Under the pieces are notes generated by a model. The model ran no database searches, was not told where the DNA came from, and saw nothing but the letters and a program-made list of their open reading frames with translations. Position numbers and translations under genes: made by a program. DNA of 64,000 nt from a virus, in IMG/VR virus record IMGVR_UViG_3300009551_000005, positions 1-64,000 of that record; one strand, given 5' to 3'. Below, in pieces: positions 21,534 through 30,082 of this stretch. Position 1 is the first letter of the stretch. Each line of letters starts with the position of its first letter.

Positions 21534-22580
21534 ATGCCCAAGACTCCCGCGCAGGTCGTCAAAGCGCTTCAGAGTGACCGCCGAGACGCGCTCCGCGTCG
21601 TCCAGCAAAAAGGTCTCAAGGGGACGCGTCAGCTCCTCAAGAGCGCCCACGTGGAGCTCGCAGAGCGCCTCGACGCGGTGATGGAGAAGAGCGGCGAGGA
21701 CACGTACACCGCGGCGAAGGTTCGCGCGCAGCTCGAGCAGGTGAAGCTCGTCGAGAAGCGGCTCACGCTCGGGATGCGCGGGCTTGTCCTTCAACAGGGC
21801 GAGGACGCCGCCGGGCTGGCGGTGGAGCACACTGTGCGTGCGCTCGTCGACGGTGAGGCGGCGCACCACGGCGCGGCGCTGGCGGAGGCACTGCCGCTCC
21901 GCGAGGCGTCGATGCTCGATGAAGCGGTCGTGGGCGTGCGCGCGAGCATCCTGCGCAGGCTTGGTGGCGATCCCGAGCATCCCGCGGCCGAGGGCATCCT
22001 CGCGCGCTATGGGGAGGCGACCGTGGGCACCTTCGAGCAGGAGCTCAGGATGGGCCTTCTGACGGGCAGGACGTGGGAGGCGACCGCAGACCGCCTCGAG
22101 GCGCGCTCACCATTCCTCGCCGGGCAGCCGCGCTTCTGGGCGGAGAGGATTGTGCGCACCGAGACCATGGGCGCGTACAACCGCGCGGGCTTCGAGGCGA
22201 CGCGCGAGGCGGATGAGCAGCTCGGTGACGCGGTGAAGATCCTCGTTTCCACGTTCGATGACCGGACGGGCGCAGACAGCATCGACGTCCACGGTCAGAT
22301 CCGTAGGCCGGAGGAGGCGTTCGAGTCCTGGTTCGGACTTTTTCAGCACCCGCCGGACCGCCCGAACGATCGCGCGGTGGTCGTCCCGCACCGCATCTCG
22401 TGGCCCATTCCGCCGGAGCTCGCGTGGCGTCCGCGCGCGGAGGTTCTTCAGCGCTGGAAGGCGGAGAAGCGGAAGGGTGCTCCTCCGCCGCGTCCCAAGA
22501 TGACTACGGTGCCGCTCTCTCGCTTCGGCGCCGCGCCGGCGCGCGCGAAGGGCGGGGACTCGGAGTCGCCTGGTTCCTGA
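21534..22580 (+). CDS. Mu-F-like minor head (head morphogenesis) protein, 348 aa
   Basis: Residues about 195-270 carry the Mu gpF signature: ERIVRTETMGAYNRAGFEA followed by DDRTGADSIDVHGQ, where the family has ARTE and an Asp/Arg-Thr/His box. The rest is helical. Such proteins sit inside the head at the portal and are often ejected with DNA. Its last 77 bp overlap a minus-strand gene. Confidence 0.85.
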   Translation: MPKTPAQVVKALQSDRRDALRVVQQKGLKGTRQLLKSAHVELAERLDAVMEKSGEDTYTAAKVRAQLEQVKLVEKRLTLGMRGLVLQQGEDAAGLAVEHTVRALVDGEAAHHGAALAEALPLREASMLDEAVVGVRASILRRLGGDPEHPAAEGILARYGEATVGTFEQELRMGLLTGRTWEATADRLEARSPFLAGQPRFWAERIVRTETMGAYNRAGFEATREADEQLGDAVKILVSTFDDRTGADSIDVHGQIRRPEEAFESWFGLFQHPPDRPNDRAVVVPHRISWPIPPELAWRPRAEVLQRWKAEKRKGAPPPRPKMTTVPLSRFGAAPARAKGGDSESPGS

Positions 22581-22722
22581 GCGCGTCGACGGTGGCAGCG
22601 ACGAGCCTCGCCTTGTAGTCCAAGCCCCCGCCCGCGACCTTCACGCCCATCCACTTCGCGAGCCTCGCCACCTTCTCCGTCTCCATGAACGGGAGGTAGG
22701 CCGCCGTGTCGTTGTCCGCCAT
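22504..22722 (-). CDS. Small minus-strand hypothetical protein, 72 aa
   Basis: Its ATG is preceded at 6 nt by TAGCAT on the minus strand, which supports a real gene. The N-terminal half (EKVARLAKWMGVKVAGGGLDY, then KARLVAATVDALRN) is a plausible small helical domain. The C-terminal third lies antisense to the Mu-F-like gene and is Pro/Arg-rich, so the functional part may be only the first 45 residues. Function unknown. Confidence 0.5.
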   Translation of the reverse strand: MADNDTAAYLPFMETEKVARLAKWMGVKVAGGGLDYKARLVAATVDALRNQATPSPRPSRAPARRRSERAAP

Positions 22723-22734
22723 GCGCGGATGCTA
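22723..22734 (-). promoter_or_regulatory. Leaderless promoter (TAGCAT, minus strand)
   Basis: TAGCAT on the minus strand (22734-22729), 6 nt before the ATG at 22722. Confidence 0.5.
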
Positions 22735-22755
22735 TGCCGCTCGGCCCCTCCCTGG

Positions 22756-22761
22756 TACCGT
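22756..22761 (+). promoter_or_regulatory. Promoter -10 (TACCGT)
   Basis: TACCGT with leader of about 28 nt before the ATG at 22796. TCCTCT (22761-22766) can pair with AGAGGA (22779-22784), the ribosome site. Confidence 0.5.
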
Positions 22762-22795
22762 CCTCTCACAAGGAAGAAAGAGGAGGCAGACGGTC

Positions 22796-24100
22796 ATGGC
22801 TAAGTGGATCCTGCTCAACAAGGTCGCCATCGGAGGCCTGACCCAGTTCCCCGGCATCACGGTCGACGACACCGCGCAGGCGTCTCGTTACCAGGCCATT
22901 CTTGCTGCCAACGGCGTGTTCACGCAGAGCACCAACGCCGCAGTCGCCGCGATGGCAGCTTTCGTGACTGCGCAGCACGCGGCGAAGGGCATCAGCGAAG
23001 ATCTCGCGCAGTCGTACATGTTCGCGTCGCTCCTCGGTTCTCTCCAGATTGGCGGCGAGAGCGCGACGGGCGCCATTACCGCAGGCACGACGCGCACGCG
23101 CGCGGGGGCGACTGCGCTCACGAGCACGGTCAACTTCGTCACCACCTCCACTGCACCGGCTGCGGGCACTGTTCTCGGTGATGGCGTCGTCCTGAGGGCC
23201 TCGACTCCGGGTGTTACCCAGAAGGTCGCCAACTCGACCGCGAACGTCATCCAGGTCTACGCGGCCGGTTCGGACACCATCAACGGCATCGCCGGCGCGA
23301 CGGGCGTCCCCGTGCCGCCTGGCGACGTCGCCTACTTCGAGTGTGCGGTGGCTGGCGCGTGGATGTTCGAAGCGGGTCTCGGTGCAACGGGCCAGCTCTC
23401 GCTCGTCCTCGCGTGCGACGGCATCACCGCGGCGGGCACGAGCCAAGCGACGGCAACGCAGCTCGTGGCGAACATCAACAACGTCACGACCGTCGCTGCC
23501 GGAACCGGTGTGAACCTCCCCGCGAGCGCGCCGGGGCAGGACATCACCATCATGAACAACGGAGCCAATCCGCTCCTCGTCTATCCGCTCCAGGGCGCGA
23601 CGGACACCATCAACGGTGTCGCTGCGACGACCGGCATTGCCATTCACCCGGGCACTACGGCCACGTTCAACTCGAGCGCCGCAGGTGCGTGGACCGTGCA
23701 GCCTGCATCCCCGGTCATGGTGAAGCGGAACAACCCCGCGCAGACCGACGCCGCCTACCAGCTCACCGCGGCGGACATCACCGGCGGCGTGGCGGAGGTC
23801 GATGCCATCTTCACGACCACCATCACCGCGGGCCGCACGCTCACGCTTCCGACGCCTGCGCAGCTCGTCGCCGCGCTGCACGCTCCGACGGTGGGTACGA
23901 GCTACAAGCTGCGGATCATCAACGCGCAAGCTGGTGCGTTCAGCTTCACGGTCGCGAACAACGCGACTCCGTGGACGCTGGTCGGCTCTCCCACGCTCAC
24001 CATCGCGCAGAACACCTGGCGCGACTTCGTGGTCACGGTGACTGCGGTCGGCACTCCGGCGGTCTCTCTCGCGGCGGCTGGCACCGGCACCTACTCCTGA
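22796..24100 (+). CDS. Fibre/decoration-like protein with internal repeat, 434 aa
   Basis: Ala/Thr/Gly-rich beta protein. Residues 1-40 (KWILLNKVAIGGL...FPGITVDD) share a pattern with the next two genes. Two related units, at about 148-194 and 257-302, both contain DTING, a Pro-Gly turn and an Ala-Gly-Ala-Trp end (DTINGIAGATGVPVPPG / DTINGVAATTGIAIHPG). This is typical of fibre shafts or head fibres. Start chosen at the ATG after AGAGGAGG; coding before it is lacking. Confidence 0.75.
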   Translation: MAKWILLNKVAIGGLTQFPGITVDDTAQASRYQAILAANGVFTQSTNAAVAAMAAFVTAQHAAKGISEDLAQSYMFASLLGSLQIGGESATGAITAGTTRTRAGATALTSTVNFVTTSTAPAAGTVLGDGVVLRASTPGVTQKVANSTANVIQVYAAGSDTINGIAGATGVPVPPGDVAYFECAVAGAWMFEAGLGATGQLSLVLACDGITAAGTSQATATQLVANINNVTTVAAGTGVNLPASAPGQDITIMNNGANPLLVYPLQGATDTINGVAATTGIAIHPGTTATFNSSAAGAWTVQPASPVMVKRNNPAQTDAAYQLTAADITGGVAEVDAIFTTTITAGRTLTLPTPAQLVAALHAPTVGTSYKLRIINAQAGAFSFTVANNATPWTLVGSPTLTIAQNTWRDFVVTVTAVGTPAVSLAAAGTGTYS

Positions 24101-24109
24101 GGTCTTTCG

Positions 24110-25222
24110 ATGCTCTGGTACGCGGTCACTGGGACAATCGTCGCGGGCAACCAGATCTGGCCTGGTACGCCCATCGACGACGTCGCGAACCCCCAGTTCC
24201 TGGCCAACTACCAGACGGCTGGGGGCATCGCGATTCCAGCGTTCGACCCGAACCTCGCCACTGCGGCCGCCAAGGTGCAGAAGGCGCGGCTTCAGGGGAA
24301 AGACGTCCTGTGGTGCGAGTTCCTCATGCTGGGGTCCCTCGCGCTGTCGCACATCACCCAGATCGACGGCGTGTTCGGGACCGGAGTGAACGGGAACCTC
24401 GTGTTCGACGGCACGAGCACCGTGCTGGGCATGACGCCCAGCAACGGCGTCTACACGATGGCCCAGGACATCTTCGCGGCGTCCATCACCATCGCCGCGG
24501 GAGCGACGCTCGTACCAGGAGGCTACCGGCTCTACGTCGCAGGAACGCTGAACGTCATCGGTGATCTCGCGATCGACGGTGGGGCCGGAGGTAACGGCTC
24601 CGCCGGCGTCGCGGGCACCGCGGGTGTCGGCATCACCGGCGTCACGTTCAGCGCCTCCGGCGGAGGCTTCAACGGTGGTGCGGGCGGCACCAACGCGGCG
24701 GGAACCAACGGCGTCTCTTCGACCAACGTCGCCGCCACCGGAGGCGCGGGCGGAGCGGGTGGATCAGGTGGTGCTCACGCCGGCGGCAGCGGTGGAACCA
24801 TCACCGCCACGCCGGCGACCAACGGAGGGATCGACAACTCCACCTACATGGAGCAGGGCATCACCGCGGGCTTCGGTGGCGGGCTCGCGGGCGGCGCGGG
24901 CGGGGGCGGCGGAGGGAGCACCGACGGGAGCTCCGGTGGCGGCGGCGGAGGCGGTGGCGGCGGAGCGATGATCGTTGTCGCCTACTGCGTGAACAACACC
25001 GGGAAGATTCACGCGAACGGCGGCAAGGGTGGCAACGCCGGAGGCTCGACCGCAGCAGGTGGAGGCGGCGGAGGCGGCGGAGGTCTCATCGTTCTCTTCT
25101 CGCGCTTCTACGGCGGTGGCGGTCAGCTCACCGTCAACCCGGGCGCGGGCGGCTCGAAGACCAGCACCGGCGTCGCGGGCAGCCCGGGTCTCGTCGGGAC
25201 CATCAAGCAACTGCGGGTCTGA
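24110..25222 (+). CDS. Glycine-rich fibre/adhesin-like protein, 370 aa
   Basis: Residues 1-40 repeat the N-terminal pattern of its neighbours (AGNQIWPGTPIDDV). The region from about 155 to 345 is extremely Gly-rich, with several Gly-only runs alternating with short hydrophobic strands (AMIVVAYCVNN, GLIVLFSRFY). This resembles polyglycine-helix sandwich adhesins of phage fibre tips. It probably contacts the host surface. Confidence 0.72.
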   Translation: MLWYAVTGTIVAGNQIWPGTPIDDVANPQFLANYQTAGGIAIPAFDPNLATAAAKVQKARLQGKDVLWCEFLMLGSLALSHITQIDGVFGTGVNGNLVFDGTSTVLGMTPSNGVYTMAQDIFAASITIAAGATLVPGGYRLYVAGTLNVIGDLAIDGGAGGNGSAGVAGTAGVGITGVTFSASGGGFNGGAGGTNAAGTNGVSSTNVAATGGAGGAGGSGGAHAGGSGGTITATPATNGGIDNSTYMEQGITAGFGGGLAGGAGGGGGGSTDGSSGGGGGGGGGGAMIVVAYCVNNTGKIHANGGKGGNAGGSTAAGGGGGGGGGLIVLFSRFYGGGGQLTVNPGAGGSKTSTGVAGSPGLVGTIKQLRV

Positions 25223-25225
25223 TCG

Positions 25226-27166
25226 ATGAGCACCAAGTGGGCACTCATCAACACCACGACGCTGCGCGGGGGACGCAAAGTCCTCCCCGGCGAGATCGTC
25301 GATGACAATCCGAGCGGTCCGCAGGCGAAGGACTACGCAGACCTCCTGAGCGCCAACGCGGAGCTCTGGCCCATCGCCAACGCCATCATCGCGAGCGCCC
25401 AGCTCCGCGCCTCTCGCGCGAGGACGCAACGCGCGGTGAACGAGCTCGAGCTCGAGAGCATCATGCGTGCTGGTGCGTCGATGGCGCTCCGCGCCGCGGC
25501 TTCGGCACCGGCGGCTCCGAGCCTCGCCGCGGTCACCGCCATTGAGGCATCGGGATTCCTCTTCGGCGCGCAGGTCTACACGAGCGCTCCGCTCTGGAGC
25601 CGCTACGTGTTCAACCCGGCGAGCACGATCGCCGCGGACGGACGCGAGGTGCTGAACGCCACGGTAGGTGGCGCTATCGCGGCGACGGGGCGCTGGCACC
25701 TCGATACGAGCTACGTCGACCCAATCAACGTTGCCATCACGAACTGGTACGTGAACCAGACCACGGGTCACGACGACACGGGCGACGGCACCCAGACGCG
25801 TCCCGTCGCGTCCGTCGACGAAGTGTTCCGCCGTCGCGGCTACAAGACGAGCCTCTCGCTGCTCGTCGTGAACGTCGTGGGTGCGAGCTACGTGGGGGAC
25901 ATTGTCGTCGACCTCCAAGCCGCGACGGGCACTACGACTTACCTGCGCTTCGGTCAGAACCAGGTGGCGGTCGGCACGCTCTCGAGCATCGCTTACCCGG
26001 CGCGCACGCTTGGAGGCGACGCGACCATCATCGACTCCAACGACATCGCGGACTGGACGCCCCACATCGGCCGGCAGATTGTCTTCGCGGGCGGCGCCGT
26101 CGCCGATATCGTGGGCGCGCCCTCGGCCCATCAAGCGCGCATCACGCTTCCCAGCACCTACGACACCGCGGGTGGCACGGCGAGCTACGGGCTCACCACG
26201 TACCCGAGCCTTCAGATCCCCGGGAACGCGACGTTCACGGTTTGCGACCGCACTCGCCACACCGGCACGCTGCGCCTCTCGTGCGCTTCGCAGACATCGG
26301 TTGCCGCGCTCGAGGCCGGGGTGCTTGTGGCGCAGTACCCGGACAGCGATCTGCTCGAGCCGGGGAACAACGTCGTGGTGGTCGGCCAGCGCCTGCACGG
26401 GCTCTTCGTCGGGCCGGACGTGAGCTGCGACGCCTGCTACGTGCTCGGCGGCAGCGTCGTCGACGACGGCATCGGCATCTCGAACCGCGCCTCCTACGTG
26501 TTCGCCCAGACAACCTACTTCACGAGCTCGGTCATCGTCGGGCCCGGGAAGCTCCACCTCGACGACGATGCGATCCTCGACGGCGTGACGCCGAGCGTGG
26601 ACGCGGGCGGGATGATCAAGCTCGAGGACAACCTCTGCGTCCTCAACTGCGACTCGCCGCTCTCCACGGGCGACGGCATGGTCGAGTGCCCCGGGGCGAA
26701 CATCTACGGCTTCGGGATCACAACGGGCGTCATCCGCGTCGGCCAGCTCGGGAAGCTGAGCGCGCACAATGTTCGCGTGAACGCGACGGGCGCCCCCGCC
26801 GTCGTCTTCGACAGCGCGAGCTCCAGCGTCTATCGCGGCGACGCCGCGCCCCCGCCCACGACCGCCATCACGGCGCCGACCGTGCTCGCCGCCTCCAACA
26901 TCTCCGTCGACCTCGACACGTCGACCGGCGCCTTCGCGCAGGGGACGCCGCAGCACCTGCCGGTCGCGCCCTACGACAACTACGAGATCACGTTCCTCGT
27001 CTTTGGCGCGAACCCCGCCTGGTGGATCGCGCCCGCTGGGGCGACGGCGCAGAACCCAGACAACCCGAGCGCGGCGCCCACGGCGCTCGCCGTCTCCTGC
27101 TCCGCGGTAGGCTCGACTGTTACGTTCCGGTGGGTCGCTGCTCGGAACACGTACCGCGTCGTCTGA
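25226..27166 (+). CDS. Tailspike/fibre-like protein, 646 aa
   Basis: Residues 1-40 (KWALINTTTLRGGRKVLPGEIVDD) share the module of the two preceding genes. The C-terminal two thirds look like a right-handed beta-helix: short strands and turns with Gly/Asp/Asn and repeated segments such as GPGKLHLDDDAILDGV and VGQLGKLSAHNVRVNATGAP. It is probably a surface-binding or polysaccharide-degrading spike. No catalytic residues can be assigned. Confidence 0.7.
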   Translation: MSTKWALINTTTLRGGRKVLPGEIVDDNPSGPQAKDYADLLSANAELWPIANAIIASAQLRASRARTQRAVNELELESIMRAGASMALRAAASAPAAPSLAAVTAIEASGFLFGAQVYTSAPLWSRYVFNPASTIAADGREVLNATVGGAIAATGRWHLDTSYVDPINVAITNWYVNQTTGHDDTGDGTQTRPVASVDEVFRRRGYKTSLSLLVVNVVGASYVGDIVVDLQAATGTTTYLRFGQNQVAVGTLSSIAYPARTLGGDATIIDSNDIADWTPHIGRQIVFAGGAVADIVGAPSAHQARITLPSTYDTAGGTASYGLTTYPSLQIPGNATFTVCDRTRHTGTLRLSCASQTSVAALEAGVLVAQYPDSDLLEPGNNVVVVGQRLHGLFVGPDVSCDACYVLGGSVVDDGIGISNRASYVFAQTTYFTSSVIVGPGKLHLDDDAILDGVTPSVDAGGMIKLEDNLCVLNCDSPLSTGDGMVECPGANIYGFGITTGVIRVGQLGKLSAHNVRVNATGAPAVVFDSASSSVYRGDAAPPPTTAITAPTVLAASNISVDLDTSTGAFAQGTPQHLPVAPYDNYEITFLVFGANPAWWIAPAGATAQNPDNPSAAPTALAVSCSAVGSTVTFRWVAARNTYRVV

Positions 27167-27183
27167 CGCGAGAGGAGAGGTCG

Positions 27184-29832
27184 ATGAAGAAGTCCTGGGT
27201 CACGCTGGCCGCCGCGGTCATCGCCGCGCTCGCGGTCTCACTGGTCATGCACGTCGCGCTCAAGTCGCGCGCCGGCTCGCAGCGCCTCGGAAGCTTCATC
27301 CCGAGCGTGGAGCACCCCGCGAGCGTCACCGTCGACACGAGCGTGCTCACGCACGACGGGGGCACGCAGTACCCGAGCGGCACCGTCGTCTACGTCTACG
27401 GCGCCAGGGCGCTGCCGGCGAGCAACGCGATGGCGCTCCCGGGCAACAACGCCACGGGCATGTCGGCGAACGCGATCGGAGTCTTCGAGGGCACGAGCGG
27501 GCAGATCCAGACGAGCGGCGAGGTGCTCGACGCGCAGTTCACCGCGCAGGGTGGCAAGCCCGTCGTCGGCCAGTACGCGTGGGTGGCGAACAAGGCGGAC
27601 GACAACGGCACGGGGGACGGGAAGTTCACCGCGACCAAGCCGAGCGCCGCGATCCAAACCCAGGGCTACACGGGCACGGACCGCTTCAACTACCCGCGCA
27701 CGATCGTGAAGGCGTTCCTCGTCACCGACGCCTCGGGCTACGCGCCCTCGTGCGATGGTGGCACCTGCTCGTGCGCGGCGCCCGCGACGTGCACCGCGAA
27801 GGGCATCCTCGTGAAGCCGGAGATGGAGAAGACGGCTTCTGTGACCTCGATGCCGCCGAGCGGCACGCGGTGGAGCAAGACGGGCTACAGCGGCTTCACC
27901 GGCACCGACTACTTCTCGGCCGCGTACAACGCGACCGGCGCGGACCTGCGCGACGGCGACGTCTTCGTCATCACCTGGCAGCACCCCTACGTGACCGCGA
28001 GCTACTCGATGCTCAGCAACAAGGACAGCTCCAACAACGGGTGGGAGCTCTACGTGCTGCACTCCGCTGGGCACGACTACGGGGGCATCCGCCTCTGGCA
28101 TGCGGGCGCCGACGCGGGCAACAACTTCCCCATCGCGCCCGGCGTGAACCGCATGGTGGTCCGCAACTGGCACGGGCAGACGTGCGTCGTCGTCGCGAAC
28201 GCGGGCAACCCGCTCCCCTTCACTTCGACCAACGGCTCGTTCCCGACGTGCTGGCCCAACACCGCGTGGTCGCCCGCCTCGAACAACGCCGCCAACGGCG
28301 CGCTGAAGCTCGGCACTGGGTCCGACGGCAGCACGCCCGGGACGATCTTCAACATCGCGCACTTGCGCACCACGCTCGCCGACGACGCGGGCGCGCCGAT
28401 CTCCGACGCGGACATGAACCGCTGGGCGCGCCTCGTCGTGCCGACGACGCTCAGCGACGTCTCGCGCATCGACCTCCCGGAGGAGATTACGACGCACACC
28501 GCGCTCCTCTGGGCGCAGAACGACTGGGGCAACCTCCCGCAGCCCATCACTCAGCTCGGGCCCGGCAGCCCCGTCTTCTCGTGGACGACGAACGGCAGCC
28601 CCAAGGCGGTCGCGAAGATCGAGCGCCTATGGACGGGCGAAGACCTCGCGGCCCTCTGGCGCGGGACCGGCCGCGCCGACCTCGACTCGTGGAACGTGCC
28701 GCGCGCCTCGCCGTTCGCGGAGATCACCTACACCTCGCAGGGACAGGACGCGGGCGCGGGCTTCTCGGGTGAGACGGAGATCGGAGTCCTCTACTACTCC
28801 GAGTCCCTCGACAACTCGGACCAGGTGCAGCCGGGCCTCGTCCTCGCCGACGCGGGCTTCCTCAACTACACGAACAAGATCTGGCAGGGCTCCTTCCAGG
28901 GCTCCGGCTCCGTGCAGACGGCCGGCGCGCCCGTCGACCCGAAGCGCATCAAGATCGCGTGGATCACGACCGACCCCATCTCGATGGCGGCCGACTCGCC
29001 CACCGGCCCGAAGGCCATCACGATCCTCAACGGCGGCCCGACCGAGGCGTTCTACAGCCCCGGCTTCATGGCCTACTACGGCGGCTTCGTCGTCGGTATC
29101 ATCACGCAGGACGCGCAGGTCTTCACCTCCACGGCGACGGTCCCGAAGGCCATGGTGGTGGTCGGGGACAACACGCTCCTCGGCGATAACTGCAACGGCA
29201 GCTCGACCCCGGTGCAGTGGAACTGCGCGCCCATCAACATGATGCGGCAGACGTTCCCGACCTCCGGCGGCCCGGGCGTCGTGCACGCGTTCGTCCGCAC
29301 GGGCGAGCAGACCCTCCTCGCCGCGGGTAGCAGCGGCATCGCGAGCAGCCCCGGGCTCCTCGTGAACGGCTCCACGAAGCCGGCCGCGCACATGATCCTC
29401 GACGAGTGCACGCACGAGGGCGCGACCAACTGCACGGTGCTCATCACGCTCGACGGCTTCTGGGAGTACAGCAACCAGGACGCGAGTCAGCGCCCCGCGG
29501 CGTTCGGCGTGGCGGCCGGCGCGCTCGTCGACAACGTGCACTCGCTCTGCGGGCTGGCGAACATCACCTGCAACATTTACTGGGCCTACAACCAGCGCTC
29601 GGCCTGCTCGGCGCACGCGAACACGCTCGGCGACACCTACGCCAACTACCAGAGCCAGATCTCCGGGCTCACGAGCGGGCGCGCGTGGATGCACGGTTTC
29701 GACTCCTCGACCCCGAACTCGGTGACCTTCACCAACTCGGGCACGTGCATCAGCGGCAACGGCAACCAGTGGATGAACTTCGCGGGGGCCACGAACTGGA
29801 ATCTGAACCTCAAGACGGGTGTCGCCTGGTGA
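27184..29832 (+). CDS. Membrane-anchored or secreted large beta protein, 882 aa
   Basis: The N-terminus (MKKSWVTLAAAVIAALAVSL) is a clear signal or membrane anchor, unusual for a gene in a fibre cluster. Residues about 240-345 (GDVFVITWQHPYVTASYSML...GGIRLWHAG) look like a LamG/concanavalin-type jelly roll. Residues about 585-870 (AMVVVGDNTLLGDNC, TVLITLDGFWEY) loosely recall an SGNH hydrolase, though the usual Ser of GDS is Asn. Cysteines are frequent. Start follows GAGAGGAGAGG. Confidence 0.65.
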   Translation: MKKSWVTLAAAVIAALAVSLVMHVALKSRAGSQRLGSFIPSVEHPASVTVDTSVLTHDGGTQYPSGTVVYVYGARALPASNAMALPGNNATGMSANAIGVFEGTSGQIQTSGEVLDAQFTAQGGKPVVGQYAWVANKADDNGTGDGKFTATKPSAAIQTQGYTGTDRFNYPRTIVKAFLVTDASGYAPSCDGGTCSCAAPATCTAKGILVKPEMEKTASVTSMPPSGTRWSKTGYSGFTGTDYFSAAYNATGADLRDGDVFVITWQHPYVTASYSMLSNKDSSNNGWELYVLHSAGHDYGGIRLWHAGADAGNNFPIAPGVNRMVVRNWHGQTCVVVANAGNPLPFTSTNGSFPTCWPNTAWSPASNNAANGALKLGTGSDGSTPGTIFNIAHLRTTLADDAGAPISDADMNRWARLVVPTTLSDVSRIDLPEEITTHTALLWAQNDWGNLPQPITQLGPGSPVFSWTTNGSPKAVAKIERLWTGEDLAALWRGTGRADLDSWNVPRASPFAEITYTSQGQDAGAGFSGETEIGVLYYSESLDNSDQVQPGLVLADAGFLNYTNKIWQGSFQGSGSVQTAGAPVDPKRIKIAWITTDPISMAADSPTGPKAITILNGGPTEAFYSPGFMAYYGGFVVGIITQDAQVFTSTATVPKAMVVVGDNTLLGDNCNGSSTPVQWNCAPINMMRQTFPTSGGPGVVHAFVRTGEQTLLAAGSSGIASSPGLLVNGSTKPAAHMILDECTHEGATNCTVLITLDGFWEYSNQDASQRPAAFGVAAGALVDNVHSLCGLANITCNIYWAYNQRSACSAHANTLGDTYANYQSQISGLTSGRAWMHGFDSSTPNSVTFTNSGTCISGNGNQWMNFAGATNWNLNLKTGVAW

Positions 29833-29873
29833 GACCGTTCTCGTCGCGGCCAGCGTCACCGGGTGGTAGTTCG

Positions 29874-29897
29874 CCGTCGGTGATCGATCACCGACGG
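29874..29897 (+). promoter_or_regulatory. 24-bp palindrome, copy 5 (perfect)
   Basis: Between the stop at 29832 and the leaderless gene at 29914. TAGCCT follows after 3 bp. Confidence 0.85.
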
Positions 29898-29900
29898 TGG

Positions 29901-29913
29901 TAGCCTCCCGGGC
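29901..29913 (+). promoter_or_regulatory. Leaderless promoter (TAGCCT)
   Basis: TAGCCT 3 bp after palindrome copy 5 and 7 nt before the ATG at 29914. Confidence 0.65.
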
Positions 29914-30078
29914 ATGGGCAAGAAGCCTTACAACCTCACGCCTCCCCCGCCCGCGCCCAAGAACGCACCCCAGGCGACTCCGCCCCCCAACGCGGCACCT
30001 CCGAAGGACCGCGACAAGGGGCAGGAGCTCCCCTGGCCTCCTGCGACTCCTCCCGACCACAAGCCGATGAAGGTGTAG
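29914..30078 (+). CDS. Short Pro-rich protein, 54 aa
   Basis: A small open frame immediately downstream of an operator and leaderless promoter. The product (MGKKPYNLTPPPPAPKNAP...) is about one third proline and disordered, like several other tiny Pro-rich proteins of this phage (32533, 55401). A GTG 4 bp after its stop begins the next gene. Function unknown. Confidence 0.6.
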   Translation: MGKKPYNLTPPPPAPKNAPQATPPPNAAPPKDRDKGQELPWPPATPPDHKPMKV

Positions 30079-30082
30079 GCGC

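Noticed and set aside
19545-21980. 811-codon minus-strand frame opposite the portal gene
   Set aside because: Mirror frame of the portal and Mu-F-like genes with no domain pattern.
24560-25160. Polyglycine region as assembly artefact
   Set aside because: The repeats are irregular, use several Gly codons, and keep one open frame with hydrophobic strands between them.
24764-26956. 730-codon minus-strand frame opposite the fibre genes
   Set aside because: Mirror frame; Arg/Val-rich without motifs, no start signal.
26242-27183. Upstream extension of the 882-residue protein frame
   Set aside because: The extension overlaps the preceding fibre gene, is Arg-rich, and the true start is the ATG at 27184 with a ribosome site and signal peptide.
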